From: Verrucomicrobiaceae bacterium
GTDB lineage: Bacteria; Verrucomicrobiota; Verrucomicrobiia; Verrucomicrobiales; Verrucomicrobiaceae
DNA length: 64,000 bases
Assembly: GCA_016795485.1 (NCBI GenBank)
Contig: JAEUHM010000046.1
Coordinates: 186,001-250,000 of the forward strand
Direction of reading: 5' to 3'
Shown: positions 53,901 to 62,076 of the stretch, piece by piece
How the letters are laid out: the number at the start of each line of letters is the position of its first letter
How positions within the stretch are numbered: the stretch's first letter is position 1
Translations under genes and position numbers: made by a program
The notes under the pieces: model-generated
The model's database searches: none
The model's input: the letters and a program-made list of their open reading frames with translations, nothing else
What the model was told of the DNA's origin: nothing

Positions 53901-56831
53901 CGCCGTTCCACCGACCGTGAAGTTCACCGTGAGACTTGAAGTCGTGGCCCCGGTGCGTGAAACCGTGAACACCGCAGGAGCTCCACCGCCCTCCTCCGTG
54001 GAGTCGGTGGTAGCTACCACGCTCACTTTTGGAAGCGCCGTGTCATCGTCGTCTATTTGCACAGTCGCCGCACCTTGATTGGGTGCTACTAGATAGCCCG
54101 CTCCTGACGCTAGCAGAAAACGCACCGTCTCTGGCCCTTCCGCCACGGAGTCATTCGTTGTCGTCAACACCACGTTGAGAATGCTGCTGTCTGCCGGAAA
54201 GGTGAAAGTGGAAAAGCCACCGCTGCCAGCTGCTAAAGCAGGGGCAAGGCTGTAGTCACCGGTACTCGCCGTGCCAATCGCGGGATTCACATTCACCGTT
54301 AGAGGCAAGGAAGGGTCACCCGTTCTAGTTAGTCGAAAAGTCCCCGTAGCGCTTACATTGTTCTCAGTCGCGCTGGCATCCACTGCTACAATCGACACCT
54401 CGGGAAGACTCTCCGCCTCAAAGTTTCCACCCGTGAAGTTCGGTCCCACCGTGATGCTGTTATTGAACAGCTCGCTGAACGAATAGCCGTAGAGCGCCGG
54501 AGTCACGGTGTAGGTGTTGGCAGTTAGATTGGCAATCGTGTAGTAGCCATCGCTATCCGTGGTGGTCGGATTGGTGCCATTGGCACTCAGAAGCACGTTC
54601 GGCAGCCCCTGCCCTCCCACGGTGACTCTTCCAGAGATGGTGAACCGGCCATTTCCACTTCCCACGGTGATCAAAGTCGTCCGCGTCACACTACCACCCT
54701 TCATGTCACTGACGCTGCAGCTCACCACATAGCTACCCGCCGTGGAGAAAGTCCGGGTGATTACCGGGGAGTTGGGCGAGACAATCTTGATCCCTGTATC
54801 GCCCCAGTGCTGCCATTGATACGCCAGAGTGTCACTCTCAGGATCAGTGGACGTAGCGGTAAAGGTCACCGTGGCTCCTACAGGAACGGATGTGGCCGAT
54901 GCCGCGAGAGATAACGTTGGCGGCTGATTGCTGCTGAAGTCTCCGATGTTCACCAGCACATCCACGTATTTGGGTGTCGTGGTGCTCACTCCCACGGTCG
55001 TCATGTGAATCCCCGCTTCGGTATCGCTAAAGGTCTGCCCCAGTGCGATCGCAGCGTCATCTTTCCCATAAGGCGAGCCAGGAGTCGTATCGATCAACTG
55101 AATGTTACTCCCTGACCCACTCGGATACTTCCAGCCCAGGATAATCCCCTTGTCCGCCCAAGGACGACTGCTGCTGCCGTTATACAATTGACGCACTTCA
55201 CCCCAATAGGTCCGCTGAGAGTCCTTGGTGATCGTCATCGCATAGCGATTGCGTGGGTCTAACACCTGCTGGTCGAACGCGTAGATGCGGTACAACCCAC
55301 TTGTCGTGACATTCTGCACATAGTTTTGCGGCAGCCACTTCACCTGCACCTTAGCCGCGGCATTGTATTGGTCGGTTGGCACTCCGCCGCCGCCCATGTT
55401 GTCGTAGGAGTCACCATACTCTTGGTTGGCACCAGGTCCGATGGCACTGGTCCCAGCGGTGTCCCAGAAGTTGGCGTGAGCTAACCCGAAGGTGTGGCCA
55501 ATCTCATGAGCAGTGACGCCCACACTGTCACCGTAGACCCAAACACTACCTCCACCGCCCCATCCACCTGTAGGGCGTGCTCCACCGATCAACCGCAGCA
55601 CGGTCACATCGTAGTCATTGTGATCAAACCCCAGCTTCCTCGCCTCTTCACGTGCGTGCGTCATCTCAAGGCCTAGTCCGTCAATGTCTCCACCGTTCGA
55701 TGAATCACGCTGCACATACCAGGCCTCATTCTTTGGCAAACGCACCGTCGGAGTGACGGTGGTCAGCGTGGTCAACTTCCCGAACGATGACTTGGAGTAA
55801 TAGTCCGCCACGTTGCGCATGATTTCATAGCACTTCGACTCCGTGGGCAGATTGTTCGTCCGCTCCTGGTCTTGAAACGTCATCGGAATGTACAGCACCT
55901 TCAGTTGCCCTATGGCCGGAGTTGGTGGTGCTGGCAGAGCACCCGTTAGCCTTACAGGCCCACCCGTAGCACCCTCGCCATAGATCAACGTCTCCATCAC
56001 ATTGCTCGCGTGGAAGGGACCGCACAGATAGATGTTCTCTTCGGGAGTCTCGATGACGCTGTCCAACTGATCCGCCGTGATCGCCTGATCGACTTCATCC
56101 GCATCCAGCGTCTGCTTCCCTGAGACGGGACACACCAGCACGGCCTTCTTCGTCAAGTCAGGGACCTCGCCCACTTCCAGAACCCGCATCGGTTCCTCAC
56201 GCGCTGCAAACTCGCGATCAATGATGATCCCGTTCAGAGACGCGTTCGGCGTGTTCGTTATCTTTTCAGCCCGCTTGCCATAAACGTGCAAATTGAATGC
56301 CCCTTCCCCCGGCACATCCGCTATCCGATGCGTGATCGTTCTGCCCGCAGGCAAGACTGGCCCTTCCGCTGGCACACCCTGGTAAACAGTGACCCCTGCC
56401 CGCGTGTTCTTTCTGCGTTCCAAGTGATTCAAGATCGCCAAAGGCAGCTTTTGCCGCACCACCATCGGCACGGCCTCCTCCAGCGCCTGCCTCGGGTCTT
56501 CCTTGATCAGATCCCTCATGTAGCCACGCCGCTCTTGAGCCAGCTTCACGCCCTCAGCTTCCAGCGCCTTCAGTTGCTCAGGCGACCCCACCTCATACCG
56601 CTTCCACCAATCACGAAACTTCTGCAGAGGTTCCGGAGCGAGACTTCCCCGTTCCTCCCAAACAGTCTGCTTTCGCACCGGAGCCGGACCGGGTTTCGCG
56701 GACGCCATCCTGGGTTTAGCCTCGCTCGTGACAAGCTTTTCTGCTTGGCCCGGTTCCTGCTTGGAAGTCATCAACGACCAAAAAATAAGTCCCAGAAAGC
56801 AAATCAGAGTCCAGGCAGTGTATCGGCGCAT
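47964..56831 (-). CDS. Giant secreted metalloprotease-like, PKD and Calx-beta protein
   Basis: About 2955 residues from the ATG at 56831 (MRRYTAWTLICFLGLIFWSLMT, signal/anchor); the frame to 56864 starts at GTG. Residues ~270-560 are a metzincin-like protease: HEIGHTFGLAHANFWD with H442, E443, H446, H452, and a Met-turn candidate YDNMGGG, resembling M11/M6 peptidases. Then a PKD domain (~630-724), a carboxypeptidase-regulatory-like domain (~727-800) and about nine Calx-beta domains (pattern GTATxGxDF...ExxETVxLxL). Concanavalin/DUF1349-type blocks (RPYWTRLTRVGDTFAAYSS) and more PKD-like domains fill ~1440-1790 and ~2260-2850. The C-terminus ends in DADGDGMLNLLEYA and a beta domain. Likely an exported, calcium-dependent adhesin with a protease. 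Confidence 0.9.
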   Translation of the reverse strand: MRRYTAWTLICFLGLIFWSLMTSKQEPGQAEKLVTSEAKPRMASAKPGPAPVRKQTVWEERGSLAPEPLQKFRDWWKRYEVGSPEQLKALEAEGVKLAQERRGYMRDLIKEDPRQALEEAVPMVVRQKLPLAILNHLERRKNTRAGVTVYQGVPAEGPVLPAGRTITHRIADVPGEGAFNLHVYGKRAEKITNTPNASLNGIIIDREFAAREEPMRVLEVGEVPDLTKKAVLVCPVSGKQTLDADEVDQAITADQLDSVIETPEENIYLCGPFHASNVMETLIYGEGATGGPVRLTGALPAPPTPAIGQLKVLYIPMTFQDQERTNNLPTESKCYEIMRNVADYYSKSSFGKLTTLTTVTPTVRLPKNEAWYVQRDSSNGGDIDGLGLEMTHAREEARKLGFDHNDYDVTVLRLIGGARPTGGWGGGGSVWVYGDSVGVTAHEIGHTFGLAHANFWDTAGTSAIGPGANQEYGDSYDNMGGGGVPTDQYNAAAKVQVKWLPQNYVQNVTTSGLYRIYAFDQQVLDPRNRYAMTITKDSQRTYWGEVRQLYNGSSSRPWADKGIILGWKYPSGSGSNIQLIDTTPGSPYGKDDAAIALGQTFSDTEAGIHMTTVGVSTTTPKYVDVLVNIGDFSSNQPPTLSLAASATSVPVGATVTFTATSTDPESDTLAYQWQHWGDTGIKIVSPNSPVITRTFSTAGSYVVSCSVSDMKGGSVTRTTLITVGSGNGRFTISGRVTVGGQGLPNVLLSANGTNPTTTDSDGYYTIANLTANTYTVTPALYGYSFSELFNNSITVGPNFTGGNFEAESLPEVSIVAVDASATENNVSATGTFRLTRTGDPSLPLTVNVNPAIGTASTGDYSLAPALAAGSGGFSTFTFPADSSILNVVLTTTNDSVAEGPETVRFLLASGAGYLVAPNQGAATVQIDDDDTALPKVSVVATTDSTEEGGGAPAVFTVSRTGATTSSLTVNFTVGGTAISGTDFTSVGTSVSIPAGSSSAPVNITMLQDSLVEPMETVTLTISANAAVYVMDTSAQTGTASLFDDDTNTVTLTITDGSSQEIDLAVPGNAPDTATYLVTRSGDTTSPLTVYYSLAGSPSTGVPALHGVDFEALPGVLTIPAGSSTATITILPRWDGFGETPEQVLLQLGAGPTDYRLGATTSGLVTINDGAAASNPAYAEVVPTTMAIEGGTSGAFVVSVKTSVVGTVSVPFTLSGTATLTSDYTVTLPASPAGSSFNTSTGTGTIVITGSTAAAATGTITIVPVNDTSAEDIESVVCTLTSDPAISLYGPNSTASLWLRDNEQPTVWVDGQISNGGSVTNRIVEAATTSPFKFYVSRTGSTTGSLVVNFALNGTATPGTDYNVTTSASVTFDDVTRTGTLTIPSAASGADVSLTTTGTDDGDLEGTETIVFHLEPGAYGKTPDATLFMDDNDSGGNTVAFDLAGAHGPESVSSVSIPVSLATPSAGVTTVAYSVDTGARASTTTTNTVPALPYWTRVIRQGSSFSAFHSTDGVNWKQVGSTQTIAMSSTSYTVGIMGMSSTSGVSCVATVDNFTVTGLDSGSPGATTFGSVGTTSPASTSSAASGVYTLNAGGAGLSTSSTSDNGCYVSMPIANSVNCVITARVVSIANGNTTSRAGVTIRESTATGSRHFTCLAEKAGVNRAIYRLATSGNAASATTSVIRPYWTRLTRVGDTFAAYSSVDGSTWAQTTTARVIPMGLDVQAGLAVSARSDGALTTAVFDNVTLDGNPVTGLVGRTIGYVNAQGSDSNVSGTYTVIGSGAQIGGTDDECHFVATTLTGDFDLVARIVSQSGGAANAQAGVMARELHSHRSISAYSGMVANAQHEFISRGTSVTNAFGSGLDFSLANGVLTFNNLEQTKNINLTIHNDTIPEPNESVTVKLHSPTASSLGATTTFTYVIDDDDVASALPFVGFAQTSTSLAEGVAGSQEIFVSLSEPATSAVAVDYALTGGTATQGVDFAFASGTLTFAAGETTKSITLSITDEADDELDETIVLGLSNPVGCTLTSSSAHTFTIVNDDKPVVTIVATDASAAEAGLDPGSFTVSRTGSTTSSLAVTLSRSGTAANSTDYTSISTTATIPVGETSVVIPVTPVNDSTNEGTETVILTISANANYTVGSPSSATVSILDNDRSTITIEALDAVGSETAGNTATFRLTRVDALTTTVSVTLAVSGTATSGSDFTALASPVSFAANETQKILTVTPVNDGLSEGNETVLVTISGSFTIGGAGYAEVVIEDNDYPPVITIETPNANGGLVASGQGIVVSATATDDGQPAGLITNWSQTSGPGTATFATPSALTSSVTFSQDGVYVLKFSATDTQFTVSDQVTVIVGSSINPAGWIAQDMGPTTQQRGQSAQVGGSYVLTGMGAGHAGVTGDSAHIMARQMTGDASVTARVTTLTGPATSPSAGVTIRDSLNRSCNRALLAINSAGTIELRARTTVSTNDSVAASQASLALPIWLKLERNATSGLVTASYAADASGSPGTWNVLGTTTVSLINTVSQAGIVATGNSSTAANISTASFDNVSLTPAPSGAALVSENFGTAPSTQATYAFNGTTYTIAAADGMDSNGAFYGWQYSGDVMVTAKHVDATSGALSAKSGIMIRESMDNSAGYVHLGRIPTGSFSGYIWRSVASGGTGGVPSFTGKVRWMRLIRQGNLITAFHAPDSGGNPGTWVQLGSPRTIIMSPNVLVGFAVDNAGGTAGVLNTAQFSNLSIMPLNKAPNVTVGSTANYAAVNLDGTVTDDDFPTPVSLMTQWSLVGGPGSLVFANPALTDTTATAGGSGQFTVRLMADDSSIKTYRDHTFTTWLSPFAQWLDQNNVGNENDPLAEAYLDADGDGMLNLLEYAIGSNGTISQANPQVASLAANSGEQYLRISIPKNPAATDVTFEVQACSDLASWSSNGLIVEVNTPTQLVVRDNVPVSSGQQRFMQVKVTR

Positions 56832-56978
56832 AAGAAGGGTGAAATCAACCCAGCGTAGACGCACGGCTCAGACATTGTGTTAGGCGCCTCCGCAAGATTT
56901 CGTCGAATCTTACCAAGAATCTCAATTTCACACAATAGTCGAGGGCATCTCAGAACAGAAAGACCGCACTTGGACCTC

Positions 56979-57392
56979 ATTCTTCCCTGTCTTTGAGCCC
57001 AAAGTGCCCAGGATGCGGGCAAAAACATCCCGTTCCTCGACCCCACATACACCATTCTTTTGACACAAAATTGGGTTCTTTGAGCTCAAAGAATGCGATC
57101 TTTAAGCTCAAAGAATGCATGATTCGACCATTAAGAATGCCTTTTTGCCCCAAAAGAATCCATTACTCGACCCCAAAGAATGCAATCAATTGGCGCAAAA
57201 ACCCATTCTTTAACCTCGAGCATCCCATTCAATGGCCAAAAGAATGCTCTCTTATGGCTCAAACAATGGAAAGCAGGGCAAGAAAACAGCACGTTAATAG
57301 GTCAAAAACCGGGCTCTTTCGGCTCAAAGTAGCCCTAAAATGCCCAGAAAAACGCCCTATTTGGGCTCAAATCGACCGCTATTAACCCCAAA
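56979..57392. repeat. Degenerate tandem array with 21-22-bp period
   Basis: Recurrent GAATGC-type starts fall at 57091, 57113, 57135, 57156, 57178, ~57200, ~57221, 57242, 57264, then ~57285 to 57372 in steps of 21 or 22 bp. Each unit ends in a short A-tract, often GCTCAAAG (for example 57085-57091). Around 18 units can be traced from ~56979, the flanking ones diverged. The consensus is roughly CCATTCTTTGRGCTCAAAG. Spacing is about two helical turns, so the A-tracts are in phase. The plus-strand frame 56993-57385 is not a convincing gene because the period is not a multiple of three. The array ends exactly at the stop of the 57393 gene. Confidence 0.75.
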
Positions 57393-57833
57393 CTAGCTCG
57401 CGGTAGGAGCTGCAACATCCGGCACATCGAGCAAGGAGCGATACAAGTTCCCAAGCCGACCCCGCCGCACTTCATGCACAACCACACAGCCTTGACGAAT
57501 CATTCGACCAAGGAAGATCTTCGTTTCTTGGTCACCAGGCCACTGTTTCGTGGCTGCCTTCACCCGCTCCTTGAAGTCCTGCGGCGCAAAAGGCAGTCCA
57601 GCCGTAGCTGCCAGACACTCCTTCAGCACCTCTTGTCGTGGCCGTTCAGGCGCTTTCGGCGCTGAGATCGCCGGAGCCGCCGCTGGTAATGCCGATGCCA
57701 CCGAAGCAGCCACATCCCCTCCCATTTGATGCTCCTCCAACAAAGCCCGCACCCTCCGCACCATCTCCAAATCGGCCAACAGTTTAGCCTCCAACTTCGC
57801 CAGAGCACCCGGTGTAAGATCCGCCGCATTCAT
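57393..57833 (-). CDS. Hypothetical protein with winged-helix-like C-terminus
   Basis: 146 residues from the ATG at 57833. Residues ~5-40 form a charged helical segment (LTPGALAKLEAKLLADLEMVRRVRALLEEH, in two pieces), then an Ala/Pro linker to ~68. The last ~75 residues (RQEVLKECLAATAGLPFAPQDF, KIFLGRMIRQGCVVVHEVRRGR, NLYRSLL) have helix-turn-helix plus wing spacing. I do not know the family. Paired GATATCCATT sequences directly upstream are consistent with a self-regulating DNA-binding protein, which is inference. The degenerate array starts at its stop. Confidence 0.6.
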   Translation of the reverse strand: MNAADLTPGALAKLEAKLLADLEMVRRVRALLEEHQMGGDVAASVASALPAAAPAISAPKAPERPRQEVLKECLAATAGLPFAPQDFKERVKAATKQWPGDQETKIFLGRMIRQGCVVVHEVRRGRLGNLYRSLLDVPDVAAPTAS

Positions 57834-57841
57834 CGTAAAAG

Positions 57842-57880
57842 GATATCCATTTAACCAAAAATGCCAAATAGATATCCATT
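57842..57880. promoter_or_regulatory. Paired GATATCCATT repeats upstream of 57833 gene
   Basis: GATATCCATT occurs at 57842-57851 and 57871-57880, same orientation, 29 bp apart, in an AT-rich stretch 9 bp before the start codon. Direct repeats here could be operator half-sites or promoter elements. No binding protein is proven. Confidence 0.45.
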
Positions 57881-57933
57881 AATGAAAAAGCCACCATCAA
57901 AGGGGCCCCATACCTCTCGCCTGTGAGTCACCC

Positions 57934-58530
57934 GAGCCGGAGGCTCAAAAGAAATCAGCCGGGGGTGAAGCGAGGCACGAGCGTAACCCCCGGTTTTCGA
58001 TTGGCAATGGATTGCGCTCCGGCGGAGCGCGAGAGGGCCACGGGCATTCTCACGTCCCTTCAGGACGAAATGTCTCTTCGTGGTCTGTCCGGTGGTTACG
58101 CTTCACTTCACCACCGGCTAATCTCTCACAAGCCTCCGGCTTGGGATGAAACCGAGCCGGAGGCTCAAAAGAGATTAGCCGGGGGTGTAGCGAGGCACGA
58201 GCGCAACCCCCGGTCCACGTTCGGCAATAGATTGCGCTCCGGAGGAGCGCGAGAGGGCCACGGGGCATTCTCACGTCCCTTCAGGACGGAATCTCTCTTC
58301 GTTGCCTATCCGGTGGTTACGCTTCACTTCACCACCGGCTAATGTCTCACAAGCCTCCGGCTTGGGATGACGCTTCGTTCTTGTCGCCCCAGCTCGGCCC
58401 GTACCCGAGCCGGAGGCTCAAAAGAAATTAGCCGGGGGTGCAGCGAGGAACGAGCGTAACCCCCGGTCCACGCTCGGCGATTGATTGCGCTCCGAAGGAG
58501 CGCGAGAGGGCTTGGATTGGCCCAATGGTT
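57934..58530. repeat. Three tandem copies of a multi-hairpin repeat element
   Basis: Copies begin at 57934, 58154 and 58407 (spacing 220 and 253 bp; the third is partial). Each starts with hairpin GAGCCGGAGGCTC, then CCGGGGGT/ACCCCCGG arms (57959-57966 and 57986-57993 in copy 1), GCGCTCC/GGAGCGC (58014-58030), CGTCC/GGACG (58053-58067), CCGGTGG/CCACCGG (58089-58117) and CAAGCC/GGCTTG (58129-58143). Copy 2 has an extra ~33 bp before copy 3. No credible ORF is present. Arms are conserved between copies while loops drift, suggesting selection for structure in an interspersed repeat. Confidence 0.9.
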
Positions 58531-58542
58531 AAAAATGCCCAC

Positions 58543-61500
58543 TCACTCCATGATCACGAGTTCCTGAGAGGATTTGTCTCCAACGATGGTCAGGGTGGTT
58601 TCGCCCAGATTGTTGATGACGCGTCCGAGGCCTCTGGCACCCGCGCCTGTGGTGTCGGCTGCGGGTTTGAGGAGGATACCTCTGATGAGTCCCATGGGCG
58701 TGATGGCGGAACGGTAGATACCGCCCTTCCTGAGCACCAGGACTGGCTTCCGCTGGTTCTGTTGGGTGGTGTCATCTCCCAGGATGGTCTGTCCGCGCCA
58801 GAGGGCTTGGTTTTTTGCAGATGAAGTGCCCTTAAGCGCGCCCAGGACCGTGTAGAAGCCCTGCTCTGGATCCACATCCACGGCACCGATGGCTCCGAGA
58901 GTAGCGGTGCCTGCTCCAGGTGCTGGCAGACCGGTGCGTATGAGGACGAGGTAGCCATTGGTGTTCTGCTTTAATATCAGTGCCTGATTGCTGGAACTGC
59001 TGACTCCGCTGCCGGCCAGCATGACGTGGATGATGACCTGGTCGTTCTGCACTGGCCAGAAGCGCAGGATTTTTGTCACGGTGAGTCCGCCGCCAATGTT
59101 GTCTCCCTTGCGGAGGACGAGTCCGCTAACAGCAGACCACAGACCCTCATTGCTGCTGCCGGGTGCTCCAGTGAGGCTGGCTTTGAACAGGCCACGACCG
59201 TTCCACTCACTGACAGCGAGGAAGGTGCCGAGTTTTTCCCCATTGATCGTGCCAGGGGCCAGGTCTCCCTGTGCTGAGGCATAGCGTCCGGTGCTGCTGT
59301 TGTCTGCATTGGTATGAAACACGGCGTCTCTGGCCGCTTCTCCTGTGGGTATGAACTTGGCGATGAATGCACAGTTGGTGCCCAGGCGCGCGGCTGCACG
59401 TCCAGAGAATGCACCAAAATCACCGCCTCCACCAAAGGCTGTCCCCCCTTCACGCGCTGTGGCACCCTGCACGCTGCCGTCGTGCTTCAAAATCAGGAGT
59501 CCGCTGTCAGTAGTGGGTGTCACACCCAATGAAGGGTTGGGCTGCAAGAGGTAAGACACGCCCAGCGCGTCCAGGGTCGTATGCTGGGCTACATCCACAA
59601 AGCTCTTGGTCAGCGCGCCCGCCAGTTCTGCCACAGGTGTGCCGGTTCTTCTTAAAATGGAGAGCACGTTTCCATCATCGCTCATCAGCAGACGATTGTT
59701 AGAAGCGCTGATGCCTGACCCTGTGACTAATGTTTGGAACAACCCTGGGCTTTGATTGATCATGGGACTGACGAAGCTGGAAGCCTTGCCTCCAGCAGGC
59801 CATGAGGTTGCAGAGCTGTTGGTATCTCCTTTTTGTAGCAGCAGCTCTACCTCACCTGAGGGCGCAAGTGTGGAGAAAATGGCGCGGTTCTTCCCCTTGG
59901 CGGCACCTGTGCCGATGACAGCTTCCTCAAACAAGACCTTGCCAGCGGCACTGATGGCGGAAAGGCCCTGTGCCCCGTGAAACAGATCCACTACTCCTGG
60001 GGCGCGATAGCCGGAGTGCGCCAGACCATTGACTGACCACGGTAGCTCAAACACATAGGTGGCACCAGCGGCACGCGCACTGTTGTCGGCTTCATTGCCA
60101 TTCACGACATTGCTAGCGCTGGCCTCGACTCGGGCCGCGACTACGACGATGTCGTCAGCCACCGATACAGATCGCCCAAACCAGTCATCCACTCCTGTGT
60201 TAGAAGCTTTGAGGTACGCGATTTGTGCCCATTGACTACCTGTGCGCTGAAAGAGATAGGCCGCGCCTGACTCTGCGGTTTTGTTGCTCAACTGGTCGCC
60301 ATTGACGCCAGTGGCGCTGCTGGCCTCTGCGGTTGCTCCCACGACCACCCAATCCTCAAAGACTCCCACGGATAAGCCAAACTCATCTCCAGGGGCACTG
60401 TTGGATGCCTTCAAATAGGCTTGCTGGCTCCACACCACACCAGAGCGGAAGAAGACATAGGCCGCACCGGATGCATCGGCACTGTTGTCTGCACCATTGC
60501 CATTGACGCCGGTGGCATTGCTCTGCTCCAACCAAGCGCCTACGACGAGCGTGTCTGCCCAGAGTGAGATGGATACGCCGAAGTTGTCACTGGTGCCTGC
60601 GTTGGATGCCTTGAGATAAGCCTGCTGACTCCACACGATGCCAGAGCGCGTGAAAATGTACACCGCACCTGCATCCGAAGCGCTGTTGTTGAGTTGATTG
60701 AGCCCCACGCCATCACTGTCTTCCGCAGAAGCACCAATGGCGACGGTGTCACCCCTGACTGCGACAGAGCCGCCAAACGCATCTCCTGGATTGGTGTTGG
60801 AGGCTTTCAAATAAGCCTGCTGCGTCCACACCGTGCCTGAGCGAGTGAAGACATAGGCCGCACCTGAGTCTGTGGAGGTGTTGTCTGCCTGATTGCCATT
60901 GACGCCCATAGCACTGCTGTCCTCCTGCATGGCTCCTACGACGATGGTGTCTCCATCGATGGCCACGGAGCGGCCAAACTGATCGCCCGCTTCCGTATTA
61001 GAGGCCTTCAAATACGCCTGCTGTGTCCACACGCTGCCAGTCCGCACGTAGACGTAAGCTACACCGGCGTCTGAGGCGCTGTTGTCGGCTTGGTTGCCAT
61101 TCACGCCCGTAGCATTGCTGTCTTCATTGCGTGTAGCGATCACGATCGTATCTCCAGAAATGGCCACCACGCGCCCGAAGTTGTCACTTGAGTCGCTATT
61201 GGATGCCTTCAAATAAGCCTGCATCTCCCACTGCACGCCATTTCTCACGAAGACGTAAGCTGCACCTGCCTCTGGAGCGCTGTTGTCTGCCTGATTGCCG
61301 TTGATCACATCACTGTCGCTATCCTCACCGAGAGCTCCGACCACGACGGTAGTGCCGGAGACGAAGACGCTGTACCCAAACGCATCATCTTCCTGAGGAT
61401 TGGACGCCTTCAAATAGGCCGTCTGGGCCACCGGGTCGATGGTGATGGGATAAACGGCGGCATGGTCATCTACTTCCACGACGAGCTGTCTGCCAAAAGC

Positions 61501-62076
61501 CTGAAGGCGTGCTGGGAGTGTCTTGCCAGCGGCGTCCCATGCTTTGAGTCCGCCGTATTCCAACATGACCGCCCCGGTTTCGTCTTCAAACTGCACGCTC
61601 GCCCCACTGCCGCGCGCTAACAGACCACCACGAACGTGAAGGGAGAGACGCAGCTTGTCTGCGGACATTTGATGGGGCCTAGAACGCAGCGTCCAGCCCT
61701 GCTCGAGGCCACGGGTGTCATTGACAAACCACTCCTCCATCTGCTGACCGCGCGGAATGCTAAGGCGATGACCAGAGGCGGCTACATCTCCTGATACAGG
61801 CCACTCCGCACTGTCCAACTCCAGCCCCCAAGCCCATGACGCACCGTCTGGATGGGCGAGAAAGCCTCGTCCATCAAACTCCAAGCTCCAACGCAGTCCT
61901 GGGTTCCGTGCAGTGAAACGATCCTGACTCTGCTGCTGAAAAGCGTGCTGATGAGCCGATATCTGGGTATGGATGGCCTGCAAATCTGGCGCGGGAAGCT
62001 TCTCCTTAGCCGAGACAGAGTAACTGATGGAAGCTGCAAACAAACACAGCAGAATCGAAGGGCAGCGAGTCTTCAT
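58543..62076 (-). CDS. Exported seven-bladed FG-GAP propeller protein
   Basis: 1177 residues from the ATG at 62076; signal peptide MKTRCPSILLCLFAASISYSVSA. Residues ~215-690 contain seven near-identical ~64-residue blades, each beginning AYLKASN...DxFG and containing VVVGA...EDS, VNGNQADN and GAAYVF. A preceding domain (~25-210) and a following second half (~700-1177) of another beta-propeller-like repeat set (SGISASNNRLLMSDDG, VLRKGGIYRSAITPMGL) complete it. The strongly repeated DNA can promote recombination within the gene. Surface-exposed binding role inferred; ligand unknown. Confidence 0.85.
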   Translation of the reverse strand: MKTRCPSILLCLFAASISYSVSAKEKLPAPDLQAIHTQISAHQHAFQQQSQDRFTARNPGLRWSLEFDGRGFLAHPDGASWAWGLELDSAEWPVSGDVAASGHRLSIPRGQQMEEWFVNDTRGLEQGWTLRSRPHQMSADKLRLSLHVRGGLLARGSGASVQFEDETGAVMLEYGGLKAWDAAGKTLPARLQAFGRQLVVEVDDHAAVYPITIDPVAQTAYLKASNPQEDDAFGYSVFVSGTTVVVGALGEDSDSDVINGNQADNSAPEAGAAYVFVRNGVQWEMQAYLKASNSDSSDNFGRVVAISGDTIVIATRNEDSNATGVNGNQADNSASDAGVAYVYVRTGSVWTQQAYLKASNTEAGDQFGRSVAIDGDTIVVGAMQEDSSAMGVNGNQADNTSTDSGAAYVFTRSGTVWTQQAYLKASNTNPGDAFGGSVAVRGDTVAIGASAEDSDGVGLNQLNNSASDAGAVYIFTRSGIVWSQQAYLKASNAGTSDNFGVSISLWADTLVVGAWLEQSNATGVNGNGADNSADASGAAYVFFRSGVVWSQQAYLKASNSAPGDEFGLSVGVFEDWVVVGATAEASSATGVNGDQLSNKTAESGAAYLFQRTGSQWAQIAYLKASNTGVDDWFGRSVSVADDIVVVAARVEASASNVVNGNEADNSARAAGATYVFELPWSVNGLAHSGYRAPGVVDLFHGAQGLSAISAAGKVLFEEAVIGTGAAKGKNRAIFSTLAPSGEVELLLQKGDTNSSATSWPAGGKASSFVSPMINQSPGLFQTLVTGSGISASNNRLLMSDDGNVLSILRRTGTPVAELAGALTKSFVDVAQHTTLDALGVSYLLQPNPSLGVTPTTDSGLLILKHDGSVQGATAREGGTAFGGGGDFGAFSGRAAARLGTNCAFIAKFIPTGEAARDAVFHTNADNSSTGRYASAQGDLAPGTINGEKLGTFLAVSEWNGRGLFKASLTGAPGSSNEGLWSAVSGLVLRKGDNIGGGLTVTKILRFWPVQNDQVIIHVMLAGSGVSSSSNQALILKQNTNGYLVLIRTGLPAPGAGTATLGAIGAVDVDPEQGFYTVLGALKGTSSAKNQALWRGQTILGDDTTQQNQRKPVLVLRKGGIYRSAITPMGLIRGILLKPAADTTGAGARGLGRVINNLGETTLTIVGDKSSQELVIME

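Noticed and set aside
56993..57385. Plus-strand ORF of 130 codons over the phased array
   Set aside because: The 21-22-bp period is not frame-consistent, there is no domain, and the open frame is expected from the repeat content.
57934..58530. CRISPR array or insertion sequence
   Set aside because: Copies are over 200 bp, internally palindromic, without unique spacers or a transposase ORF.
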